Assembly (NCBI GenBank): GCA_029747015.1
Contig: JAKOGI010000025.1
Coordinates: forward strand, 124,001 to 188,000
Source of the DNA: Carnegiea gigantea
Taxonomy: Eukaryota; Streptophyta; Magnoliopsida; Caryophyllales; Cactaceae
Length of the DNA stretch: 64,000 nt
Reading direction: 5' to 3'
Shown: piece after piece, positions 53,882 to 63,807 of the stretch
Layout of the letters: the number at the start of each line of letters is the position of its first letter
Position numbering within the stretch: position 1 is the first letter of the stretch
Program-made: the position numbers and the translations under genes
Notes under the pieces: model-generated
What the model saw: the letters and a program-made list of their open reading frames with translations, nothing else
Database searches by the model: none
Told to the model about the DNA's origin: nothing

Positions 53882-54528
53882 GTAATTTTCCCCCTATTAT
53901 ATCAATTTGAAATAATGCTATGTAGTAATTAATTAACTCTAAAAATAGCATTAGTGCTGTTGCATTGACATCTCATGTGTATAACCTGCATTATATACAT
54001 AATGCATATCTTGCATACATGCATGCCAATGAAGAGCAGCAACTCAGGTGGCAGCATGGGTGTTTGGTTTACCACCCCTTGGATTTTGCCTTAGAAGTAG
54101 GGCTGTCAAAGCTGACTTGACACGATTATCGATCCGAACCGAACACAAAATTAAGTGGGTTTGGATAAAGATTTTCAACCTGTTTAATTAAATGGGTTGA
54201 CACGTTTAACTCATTTAATTAATTAGGTTAGGTTTAGGTTGAAGATTTTGACATGAAAAAATACCTATTTAACCCGTTTAATTAAATAGGTTAAATAGGT
54301 CGATCTGTTTACCTAATTATCGCTTATTTTTTGGGAAAAAATGGTGAAAAAATCGGTTTTAATTAGTCAATCTATATTTTGAGCCGTGGTTTTTGCAAAT
54401 TATAGACAATGGTTGTGTTATGATGACATATTGAATTTAAAAGAATTACACAGATTTTTAAACCATTGACAATAACCCTTTTCTTCCCCCTTTTTTTTTG
54501 GGGGGGGGGGGGGGTGTTTGAATTTCAG
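53882..54528 (+). other. Collapsed intron between SULTR exon 2 and the last exon
   Basis: The first part (to 54095) matches copy 1 (1923-2136). From 54096 it changes to a GGCTGTCAAAGCTGACTTGA... sequence with repeated TTAATTAAATGGGTT-like motifs, a style of dispersed non-coding repeats. A T9-G15 tract lies at 54491-54514, just before the acceptor. Exons for the central membrane helices should be here and are not. Confidence 0.6.
54491..54514. repeat. T9-G15 homopolymer junction
   Basis: Nine T then fifteen G, 14 bases before the last SULTR exon, so it replaces the usual polypyrimidine tract of the acceptor. Confidence 0.9.
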
Positions 54529-54744
54529 ATAGTAATAGCAAATCCAGGAGGAGAAGTGATAAAGAAGCTAGAGCGGTCCAAATTGATTGAGTTAATAGGG
54601 GAAGAATGGGTGTTTTTGACAGTTTGGGAGGCAGTTGAAGCTTGCAAGTATATGCTTCATACCAGTTATTACAGCAGTAAAAAAAATTCATCCTCCTCAA
54701 TGTCAATTGCTGAGTCAGAGATCAGAACCAACACCATTGTTTAA

Positions 54745-55345
54745 TTATATTTATGTAGCTTTTCCTAAACTTGGTGTAATTTTTCTGAGAACTTGTAATT
54801 TTTGTCACTATTCTTTTAATCCCTTTCGGTGCCTTTTAAATTAGCCCTTATTGCAAGGTTTTAGAGAATGCTGTAATAAGGTTATTTGTTATGAATCACC
54901 AGATTTTCAATGAAAATTTTCACTTATTTTGCAAGAATAGGAATTGATTAAAAGAGGGGGAAAAAAAGCCTTAGGTATTGCTTCACGCTTGCAAAACTTA
55001 ATAGCCAAGTTTCTGGTATGTCTTCTGTCCATAAGCCCTAGCTATCTATTGACAGGCATGTCTTCTGTTCATAGAACCAGAGGTTGTGCAATGCTCACTT
55101 CACTTTTTTAGGAGATGCCAAAATCATAAAGGGAGTTTGTTTGGAATGCAGCTACCTGGCAGCAATTAGCTGATTACAGAGACGAATACCTGAAAATAAG
55201 TCTTTTGTTGTAGTACATATTCTGTTATTAGCAGAACATCCAGAAAACTTCTTGGTTACAAAATTACACAGATTACAGTCCTAGGTTAGCTAGAAAAGCC
55301 ATATACTACACGATCGCAAAGGCAAGATGCTAAGCAACATATCAA
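54745..55345. other. Spacer between SULTR copy 2 and RLP 5, no gene seen
   Basis: Probably the 3' flanks of the two convergent pseudogenes. The phrase CATGTCTTCTGT..CATAA appears twice near 55016-55035 and 55058-55075. No coding sequence is recognised. Confidence 0.45.
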
Positions 55346-58022
55346 TTATTCAGTTCCAGAATGGCACAATAACATAGCTAAGGATAAAAACTGATGGCAC
55401 CTTGTTACTCTCCTGCTTCTAATCTTTGCACCTCTCGCCTTCCTTGTCCCAATAGTCTCCACAAATCATTCATGGTTCCGATCAGTGAGATATTTCCCGA
55501 AAGCACAGCCAACTGCAAACTCACTAACACAACCCAAACATCTGATAATCCAATCAATCAACATGGAGTCTCCTCCATCAGTATTGCTTTCCGCGATAGC
55601 ATTTGATGGTGATGGCTCAAATGCATTCCCACATCTCTTAGAAAGTGGAGGTCCGCATAGTCTTGAGTTGCCAGGAAAGGAGTTGTTATCAAAAGCCCCA
55701 AATTGCCTTCCTTGTGGTATGGGGCCCATGAGAAAGTTGTAAGAGACATTAAAGACCTCAAGAAATGTTAATTGTGTCAGTCCCTGAGGTATCTCCCCAG
55801 AAAGCTTGTTATTAGACAGGTCTAAGGATTCAAGATCTGTCATGTGGACTAGGGATGGCAGTATTTCGCCTTGGAGATCATTGTTTGATAAGTTAAGTGC
55901 TTGAAGCCCCCTCAGTTCACCAATGCAACTGGGAATTGTGCCAGTGAAGTTGTTGCCTGAGAAATCAATCACTCGAAACACTGTCAAGATCTTTGTGCAC
56001 TGCATATCATTGCCTTTGTTTGCTATGGTGATTGAGTAGTCATATTCCAACGGCTCTGCTGTAATTGTCATCCCCATGCGTACAAATAATGGAAATGTTG
56101 AACCAGATTTGTTTGAATTGTTTCATTCACAGGTTTCGTGTTATCCCAGTTTTGAAGGTAGGCAAAAGGCAAATCACCAGTATCAACATTATTGGACAAG
56201 TTGGTGATGCGGAGAGAATGAAAACCTAGTCCGGCATTTGGTCTACCTATTTTGCCATGAAAATGGTTGTGTCGTAGGACAAGAATATGCAACTTTGGGG
56301 GACCTCCTAACCATGAAGGAAAAGTGTCATTTATATGATTTCTGCCAATGTCAAGAACCTCAAGATCTAGGCAGTTGGCCAATGAACTTGGCATACTACC
56401 CTCAAGTTGGTTCCTACTGAGGTTGATCATCTTCAGCTTACAAGATTTAGGGTATGTCAGAGGTATGGTGCCATGAAATTTGTTGCCTTCCAAATTCAGA
56501 ACAACAAGAGAACGGCTAAGGTCAATTATGCACTTTGGAATCTGACCAGTCAAGCTGTTGTAGGATACATCAAAATAGTTCATGAAATTTGCTTGACACA
56601 TTTGACGAGAAATACCTCCATTCAATTGATTGTTGGACACCCATACACCATAATTGAACTCGGTGCAATGGGAAGCGAACCTTTTATCTGGTTATTCTGC
56701 AAATATAGAATCTCTAAATGACTCCATGGAAGGACCATCAGGGGCTGCTCAAAGCCTGTTAAGAAGTTGTCAGAGAGGTCAAGTAAGTATAGGTTTTCTT
56801 GGGTCACGTTCACAAACCATTGAGGTATAGAATCGTGAATGCTGTTGTTCCCCATATTTAATGTTTGTAATTCATCCTGGGTGCTTAAGAAGCGAAGGAA
56901 CTATCTCAAGTTGCAGGAGCTGAGATCTAGAGGAATTAATTTTGAGACTGATTCATTGGTGGCATTTTCACCTCCAAATGTTAGTGTCACACCACTCAAG
57001 TGTAAATCTCTGAGATTTTTGAGCTTCAAAAAACCATCAAAGTTGCCATTTAGGTTGTGATTGCCCCCCAGAAGTAGTGTATAGAGATTTAGAAGCTGAG
57101 AAATTCCTGGCGACAATATCGGACCCTTCAATTGATTGTTCGACAGAGAAAGAACATTCAATTGGGTTAGATTTACAAGCCAATGTGGAATTCTGCCTAT
57201 TAGCTGACTTTGTGCTAGATCCAAAAATGTGAGGCTGGTGATGTGGCAATAACAGATGGGATCTCAGCACCTAAATTGATGAAGTTAAGGCTCAGAGTAG
57301 TAACTTTGTCCTGGTTAGGCGGGAATGAAATCAATCTTTCAGGGCTATTATTGAGATTTGAAAGACCAAACAACTGAAGCTGTGATAAATTTGCCAGAGA
57401 AGAGGGGAGGTCACCACTGAAAGCAGTTTTGCTGCGAAGGTCCAAGGAATTGAGCTTTGTGAGGTTCCCAAGAGAAGACAGGAGTGGTCCTGACAAATCA
57501 CAATTGTATAACTTCAGCTATTCTAGGTGGGCAAGTTGTCCGATTGAAGAGGGCACCTCCCCTTAAAATGATGTCTCTGAAAGATCTAATTCTCTAAGGG
57601 GGCTTTTTAGTTGAAATTCAGGGAGGGATCCAGCAATATCCGGATTTCCAACTAGATAAAGCTTTTTAAGAAGGGGTAGATGAAAAATGTTGATGGGAAA
57701 CTGGCCATTTAAGTTACAGAATTGGAGGGAAACAACTTTCAAAAGGGTGAAGTTTGTGAGAGCAACCGATACAGAGGAGAATATGTCGGTACGGTCAAGA
57801 GATAGTTGATTCAAGCTAGTCAGATTTTGAACCAACTTCTCCAAACCAATATCTTCAAGGCTGAGCCTAGGGCCACCTTCACTAGAGAAAAGATGAAGGA
57901 GAGAAAGCATGGACAACTTTGAGATGGCTGACGGGATTTGGCCTGAGAATGCTGAGTTGGAGAGGCCGAGGCTTGCCAGCTTGCTAAATTGACCAAGTTC
58001 CGAGGGAATTTGAGAAAGATTG
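55346..58022 (-). pseudogene. RLP: LRR receptor-like protein pseudogene 5, N-terminus cut by a gypsy element
   Basis: On the minus strand the gene enters at 58022, where LTR sequence begins, inside an early LRR (the paralogue RLP 2 reads through this point). LRRs follow in several frames: VVSLQFCNLNGQFPINIFHL, LNSLDLRSKTAFSGDLPSSL, LRDLHLSGVTLTFGGENATN, HINDTFPSWLGGPPKLHILV. The island has YDYSITIANKGNDMQCTKIL, followed by the last LRRs, GPIPQGRQFGAFDNNSFPGN, GGDSMLIDWIIRCLGCVSEF and GCAFGKYLTDRNHE. There a TGA replaces Trp; the basic tail continues in frame after it. Frame changes are seen near 56100, 56630, 56870, 57220 and 57540. It is nearly identical to RLP A over 55448-56599, the better preserved of the pair, and lies at the same place relative to the sulfate transporter. 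Confidence 0.88.
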
Positions 58023-58333
58023 TGATGCAGGGAATTTCAATTTCGAATTTACTTTTCATATTTGTTTTACTAGTTTTTGTTGTTTTGGTTATAGTAGAGG
58101 TATTTTGGGAAGCAGCAGTTACCAGGAGTTAGTTATCGGGAATTCAGGAAACAATAGAACAGTGTATAAAGGGGATGAATGAAAGGAGGAAGATAAACAA
58201 TTTTTAGCCTGAACTAACTTCCCCTCTTCATACTCTCTCTTCTCCCTTCCATAATTCTCTCCTTTCAGAACTAATTTTTTGCAGAAATTGGTTTGCACTG
58301 AATTGGGTTTTGATTCACCAAACCCTTGCATCA
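58023..58333 (+). repeat. 5' LTR of the gypsy element
   Basis: Ends TGATGCA/TGCATCA form an inverted repeat. TATAAAG at 58165-58171. Confidence 0.9.
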
Positions 58334-58334
58334 T

Positions 58335-58347
58335 TGGTATCAGAGCC
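58335..58347 (+). promoter_or_regulatory. Primer-binding site of the gypsy element
   Basis: TGGTATCAGAGCC, complementary to initiator tRNA-Met, one base after the LTR. Confidence 0.9.
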
Positions 58348-58405
58348 TCGGATCAACTGGGTATCAAAAGCACCGAAGCTGGCTTCTACGAGGACGCAAG
58401 CCACC

Positions 58406-59600
58406 ATGGAAGAAGCTATGAGAGCTCTACTGGCGGAGCAAACACAATGGATGCAGGACCAAATTATTGACCAAAATCAAAGAATTGCAACTCAGCAGCA
58501 GCAATTTATGGAGCAACCGCAAAGAATGAGGGAACAGCAGAACTTACAAAATCAAGAATAACAGCAGGTAATGAATCAGATTCTAACTCGATTGGGGACA
58601 CAGGAGAGGGTTAATGATGATCCACACAGAAGAGCAGCTGGATATAGAGGTAATCAGTTTCAGTTCAATCCAAAGGTGGAGTTCCCTTGTTTTGATGGGC
58701 AGGATCCTAAGGGATGGATTAAAAAATGCACTAGATACTTTAGTCTATGTAGGATCCAGGATGAACAAAAAGTGGATCTAGCTGCATTGCACTTAAGGGG
58801 ATCAGCTGAGACGTGGTTTGGATCTTATATAATGGGAAGAAGGGGGTTAACTTGGGATGAGTCTATTATTGATATCTGTGCTAGATTTAAGGATAATCTA
58901 GGCAGTAAGGTAATAGAGAATTTCAATAAGCTCTGCCAGGTTGGAACCATTGATGAATACTTGGCTAAGTTTGAAGAATTGAGAGCCCTTATGCTTGTAA
59001 GGACTCCTACCATGCCTGAAGCTTACTTCCTTGAAAGCTTTATTGGAGGATTGAAGCCAGCGGTTAAGCCCTTAGTAAGGGCCTTCAACCCTCAAACTCA
59101 TGTCCTCTGCCATCGAACATGCCAGATTTCAGGAGGAACACTTACTTGCCCTCAAACTACATGCAAAAAAACCTTATAAACCTAGCTTCTCAAATGCCAA
59201 CAACTCTCAAAAGGGCTTGTTACCTACCCCATACACAACCCCATTAGCTCCACAAAAATCTTTTCCATCCCTCCCTAAAACTCCAAATACATACAGCAAC
59301 CAGAGAAACTCCATTTCAAACTTACAAAGACCAACCAGGTTTGTGCCAGCAGTTGAAAGAGCTGAGAAAATAGCTAAGGGCTTGTGCTTCCTATGTGATC
59401 AGCCCTTTGAAAGGGGTCATAAGTGTGGTTATAAAGAAAAGCAGTTGTTCTTGGTTGAAGTCTTAGGTGAAGAGGAGGAAGCTAAGGAGAATATTGGAGT
59501 TGAAGAGGCAGTAGATGAAGAAGAAGAGTTAATTCCTCGATTATCCTTCAGTGCTATGAATGGTAGTTCTGGTTTCCAGACCATGAGGGTCAAAGGATAG
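58406..59600 (+). pseudogene. gag: gag of the gypsy element, broken
   Basis: ATG at 58406 (MEEAMRALLAEQTQWMQDQI) starts a glutamine-rich coiled-coil front. A TAA replaces Gln at 58559, and the same frame goes on with the retrotransposon gag domain: VEFPCFDGQDPKGWIKKCTR, LAALHLRGSAETWFGSYIMG and FNKLCQVGTIDEYLAKFEEL. Near 59100 the frame shifts and continues with SSAIEHARFQEEHLLALK, then the nucleocapsid knuckle CFLCDQPFERGHKC. An acidic linker leads to LIPRLSFSAMNG, the usual border to the protease. The stop near 59598 and the two earlier lesions prevent a full product. Confidence 0.85.
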
Positions 59601-62600
59601 TGTGGAAAGAGGGTGCTTCACATATTGGTGGACTCTGGTAGCACACATAATTTTATGGATGAGCACTTAGCTCTGCAGTTAAGATGCCAACTGGAACCTA
59701 TTCCCACACAGGCTGTGGCCATAGCAGATGGTAGTAGCATGCAGTGTCAGTGGGTGTGCAGGAACTTTAAGTGGATCCTACAGGGAGTTGAATTTGAGTC
59801 AGATATGTTGCTACTTCCTTTAGGAAGTTGTGACTTAGTTTTTGGGGTACAATGGCTATCCACATTGGGTACCATCAAATAGAACTTTAAACAGTTGAGA
59901 ATGGAATTTGAGCACCAAGGAAAGAATTATGTACTAAGAGGAATTGTTGCTGGAAAAAGTCAGATGATGACACAAGAACAATTACCAAAGGCACTAAAGA
60001 CTGCAACTCAAATATGTATGCTACAATTAGTATCTGAAACCATGCAATTATGGGGCTTACAGGGGGATGCAAATCAGCAAACACCAGAGGAACTCAAGGG
60101 GATTTTGGAAGAGTACAAGAATATTTTCACTGAGCCTACAGAATTACCCCCTTCTAGGGGAACTTATGACTATAGAATTCCATTGAAAACAGGGACAACA
60201 CCCATAAATTTGAGGCCATATAGATATCCTTTGAAGCACAAAGATGTCATAGAGTCTTTGGTGAATGATATGCAGAAAAAAGGTATTATTCAGGTCAGTT
60301 CCAGTCCTTTTGCCTCCCCGGTTGTTCTTGTAGGAAAAAAAGATGGCGCTTGGAGGCTTTGTGTAGATTATAGGGAGTTGAACAAAAAAACTGTGAAGGA
60401 CAAATTTCCTATACCCATCATTGAAGAATTGCTTGATGAGTTAGCAGGATCCAGAATCTATTCAAAGATAGATTTGAGGTCGGGATATCACCAGGTAAGG
60501 ATGAACCCTGAGGATGTGGCAAAAACAGTCTTCAAAACACATTCTGGACACTATGAGTTCTTGGTGATGCCTTTTAGCTTAACCAATGCCCCAGCCACAT
60601 TCCAAGCTTTAATGAATGAGGTATTTAGGCCATATTTAAGGAAGTTTGTTCTCGTGTTCTTTGATGATATACTGATATATAGTGCTTGTTTGGAGGATCA
60701 TATTGTTCATGTAAGGTTGGTTATGGAGTTAATGAGGAAGCACGTGCTACATGCTAAGTTGAGTAAATGTTCCTTTGGGCTGAAGAAGGTGGAATACTTA
60801 GGGCATTACATCTTAGGAAATGGGGTTGAAACAGACCCTAAGAAAATTGAGGACATCATAAATTGGCCTCCTTGAAATGCCAAAAGGATGTAAGGAGTTT
60901 CTTAGGGCTCACAGGTTACTATAGGAGATTCATAAAAGGGTATGCAGTCATCAGCAAGCCACTAACTGACCTCCTAAAAAACGAAGGGTTTATTTGGAAT
61001 GCTGAAACAGAAAGGGCTTTCCTGGCTCTTAAAGGGGCCATGACTTCAACCCCTGTGTTGGCATTACCCGACTTTGAGAAACAATTTATCATAGAAACCG
61101 ATGCTTCTATGCATGGTATTGGGGCAGTGCTTCAGCAAGGCAAGCACCCAATTGCCTTTATCAGCAAGAAACTTGGACCAAGGTGGCAAAAATTATCAGT
61201 CTATGAGAAGGAATTGTTGGCCATAGTATTTGCAGTTCAAAGGTGGGAACAGTACCTCATGGGAAGAGCCTTTATAATCAAGATTGACCAAAGGAGTCTC
61301 AAGCATCTATTAGAGCAGAAGTCATCTACACCCTTCCAACAATTTTGGCTTTCAAAATTGATGGGGTTTGATTATGTTATTCAGTACAAAAGTGGCAGTG
61401 AAAACTTGGTGGCAGATGCCTTATCAAGGGTATCTAGCTCTTATTTGCTCCTTATGGCCATCTCTACCATTCAATCTGATCTCATGGGGTTAATTGAGCA
61501 ATCTTAGACTACAGACAGTCATCTTCAGGGAATAATCCAGCAAAAACAACAAGATGGTACTGCCTTTCCAAAATATCAACTGATAAATGGCTAGTTAAGG
61601 AGGAAAGGTAAATGGGTTGTTAGGGCAGATGATTCCCTCAACACTAAGTTGTTACACTGGGTACACTCTTCTCCTTTGGGAGGGCATTCAGGCAGGGATG
61701 CCACTTTAAAAAAACTTAAGCAACTCTTCTATTGGAAGGGAATGCATAAATCAGTTCAAAATTTCTTGAGACAATGCACTATTTGTCAAGCATGCAAATA
61801 TGACACTAGTGCCAGTCCAGGTCTTCTACAGCCTCTTCCCATTCCTGAAGAAGTGTAGGTAGACATATCCATGGACTTCGTGGAAGGGTTACCAAAATCT
61901 CAAGGAAAAGAAGTAATTTGGGTGGTAGTGGACAGATTGAGTAAATATGCTCATTTTGTGGCCTTAAGCCATCCTTATTCTGCGGAGACAGTGGCTCAGG
62001 CTTACTTGGACAATATTTTCAAACTCCATGGAATACCAAGAAGCATAGTCAGTGATAGGGATACAATCTTCCTCAGCTCATTTTGGCAATCATTGTTCTC
62101 TACACCGGGAGTAGAGTTACTGTTATCTTCTGCTTACCACCCACAAACAGAGGGCCAGACAGAAGTATTGAACAGGTGTTTGGAAAATTATTTAAGGTAC
62201 ATGTGTGCTCAAAATCCTAAGGAGTGGTGCAGTTGGTTGTCCTTAGCTGAGTGGTGGTATAACACCACTTACCAATCTGCTATTCAACTAACACCCAATG
62301 AGGTGTTATATAATCAGCCTCCTCCCATACATTTGCCTTATTTGCCAGGGGAGTCTATGAATACTGCAGTTGATAGAACCATGCAGAGAAGGGAATTGAT
62401 GATCAAGTCCATTCAATAGAACTTGCAAAAAGCACAAAACAGGATGAAGCAATTAGCTGATAAGGGAAGATCTGATAGAGAATTCCACATAGGGGATTGG
62501 GTTTGGCTGAAGCTTCAGAATTACAGATAGGTTTTTGTACATCAAAGACCCAATATAAAGCTTGGACCCAAGTACTATGGCCCCTTTTAGGTGGTAGATG

Positions 62601-62895
62601 CAATAGGTTCATTAGCTTACCAGAGGTTGCACTAATACACCCTACAGTGTATGTATCCCAGCTGAAAGCTTTCATTGGTACTCTACCTAATAAGCCTTAG
62701 ATTCCAGCCTGGTTGCAAGGCAGTCACTCTGTAGTAGTCAAGGTCCCACTTAAGGTATTGGCTAGAAGGATCGTAAAAAGGAAGAATGCAGCTGCAGTAC
62801 AGTATCCAGTGCAATGGAAGGATTTTTCAGAAGGAGATGCTATGTGGGAATTTGCTGAAGAAATGGAGGAAAAGTATCCTGCCTTTCAGCCTTGA
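59601..62895 (+). pseudogene. pol: pol of the gypsy element with chromodomain, broken
   Basis: Protease: VLHILVDSGSTHNFMDEHLA (59610-59670), with D-S-G intact, and VFGVQWLSTLG; a TAG at 59880 stands for Trp. RT (59895-60875): LRPYRYPLKHKDVIESLVND, SPFASPVVLVGKKDGAWRLC, VDYRELNKKTVKDKFPIPII, LRSGYHQVRM and the FFDDILIYS box at about 60658-60684. A frame change lies near 60870. RNase H: FIIETDASMHGIGAVLQQ and YEKELLAIVFAVQRWEQYLM. Integrase: HWVHSSPLGGHSGRDATLKK and CTICQACK (zinc site), MDFVEGLPKSQGK, SDRDTIFLSSFWQ and HPQTEGQTEVLNRCLENYLR (D, D, E). The chromodomain at 62713-62895 reads VLARRIVKRKNAAAVQYPVQ and WKDFSEGDAMWEFAEEMEEK. Stops near 61505, 61856 and 62417 and a further frame change before the chromodomain break it. 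Confidence 0.88.
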
Positions 62896-62921
62896 GGTTA
62901 AGGCTCTCAAAGAAGGGGCAC

Positions 62922-63167
62922 TGATGCAGGGAATTTTAATTTCAAATTTACTTTTCATGTTTCTTTTTCTGGTTTTTGTTGTTTTGGTTATAGCAGGGGT
63001 ATTTTGGGAAGCAGCAGTTACCAGGAGTTAGTTACCGGGAATTCAGGAAACAATAGAACAGTGTATAAAGGGGATGAATGAAAGGAGGAAGATAAATAAT
63101 TTTTAGCCTGAACTAATTTCCCCTCTTCTTATTCTCTCTTCTCCCTTCCCTAATTCTCTCATTTCAC
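62922..63167 (+). repeat. 3' LTR of the gypsy element, truncated
   Basis: Matches the first four-fifths of the 5' LTR, then changes abruptly near TCATTTCA to copia sequence. Preceded by the purine tract AGAAGGGGCA. Confidence 0.85.
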
Positions 63168-63465
63168 AGACAACCACACTATCAAGCAGCTTTACATGTT
63201 CTAAGGTACTTAAAAGGGACAGCAAATAAGGGTCTCTTTTACTCTACGAACCACAATTTACAGCTTCAGGCCTTTAGTGATGCAGATTGGGGCACCTGTA
63301 GAGATTCTGCTAAGTCCCTTACTGGATTTTGTGTGTTCATAGGCTCATCCTTAATTTCTTGGAAGACCAAGAAACAAAAGGCAGTCTCAAAATCCTCTGC
63401 CGAGGCTGAATACAGAAGCATGTCAGCTACAACCTCTGAGATTGGAAGACCAACATCTTTCTTTT
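63168..63465 (+). pseudogene. Ty1/copia RNase H fragment
   Basis: Reads RQPHYQAALHVLRYLKGTAN, LQAFSDADWGTCRDSAKSLT, GFCVFIGSSLISWKTKKQKA and SSAEAEYRSMSATTSEIG, the connection and RNase H part of a copia pol. It begins exactly where the gypsy LTR is lost and ends where the next LTR begins, before the second half of RNase H. It is a leftover of an element that was cut on both sides. Confidence 0.85.
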
Positions 63466-63655
63466 TGTTGAGGAGTTAGAAGATCAGTTACAGGTTGTTA
63501 ATAGGTTGTTAGGAGGTTGTTATATAGTAGTCAGCTCAGCATCTCTCTCACTCTGTATATAAAGCATTCTATGTACACAATTCCTTTTGATGAAGTCAAT
63601 AATAAATTTCTTGGTTCATTCAAGATTTCTCTCTTCCTTCTTTCGTGATTTCACA
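63466..63655 (+). repeat. 5' LTR of another Ty1/copia element, about 190 bp
   Basis: TGTTGAGGAG at the start and GATTTCACA at the end, followed directly by a primer-binding site. TATATAAA at 63556-63563. The element continues beyond the window, so its partner LTR and target duplication are not visible. Confidence 0.75.
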
Positions 63656-63667
63656 TGGTATCAGAGC
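63656..63667 (+). promoter_or_regulatory. Primer-binding site of the window-end copia element
   Basis: TGGTATCAGAGC, complementary to initiator tRNA-Met. Confidence 0.88.
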
Positions 63668-63807
63668 ATTCAGGCGAAATTGTTTTCGAATCAACACCAA
63701 TTTTTCTCTTTCTTTCGATCATTTGATCTGTTTCAGCATATGATCATCTCCAAACCTTGATACAAAATCTTACTAATTTCTAACCCTTCTTTCCTCCAAT
63801 CTAATCT

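Larger units (their letters stand above)
35393..54744 (+). pseudogene. SULTR3-like: Group-3-type sulfate transporter pseudogene, copy 2 (exons 1, 2 and last)
   Basis: Exon 1 is split: 35393-35633 lies left of the SIRE-like element and 47878-47952 right of it, ending at a GTAAGT donor and reading SLAIPQGISYAKLANLPPIL before small shifts. Exon 2 (53674-53881) is clean and reads SSFIPPLVYATMGSSRDSAV, then SLLMGSML and LFLRLAFTATLIAGIFQAAL. The last exon (54529-54744) follows a TTTCAG acceptor and reads IVIANPGGEVIKKLERSKLI and EEWVFLTVWEAVEACKYMLH, the end of the STAS domain. All exons for the central membrane helices are missing between 53882 and 54528. The leader and exon 1 match copy 1 (329-776) closely. 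Retroelement insertion in exon 1, frameshift before it and loss of central exons make it non-functional. Known family role: membrane sulfate import; STAS regulates transport. Confidence 0.85.
58023..63167 (+). mobile_element. Ty3/gypsy chromovirus, about 5.1 kb, inserted in RLP 5
   Basis: The 5' LTR (311 bp, TGATGCAGGG...CTTGCATCA) is followed by a primer-binding site, gag, protease, RT, RNase H, integrase and a chromodomain, the gypsy order. The 3' LTR starts at 62922 after a purine tract and is cut at about 63167, so the right-hand target duplication is not visible. The chromodomain and short LTRs place it among chromoviruses (Reina/Tekay-like; the lineage is inferred). Many stops and frame changes disable it. 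Confidence 0.9.
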
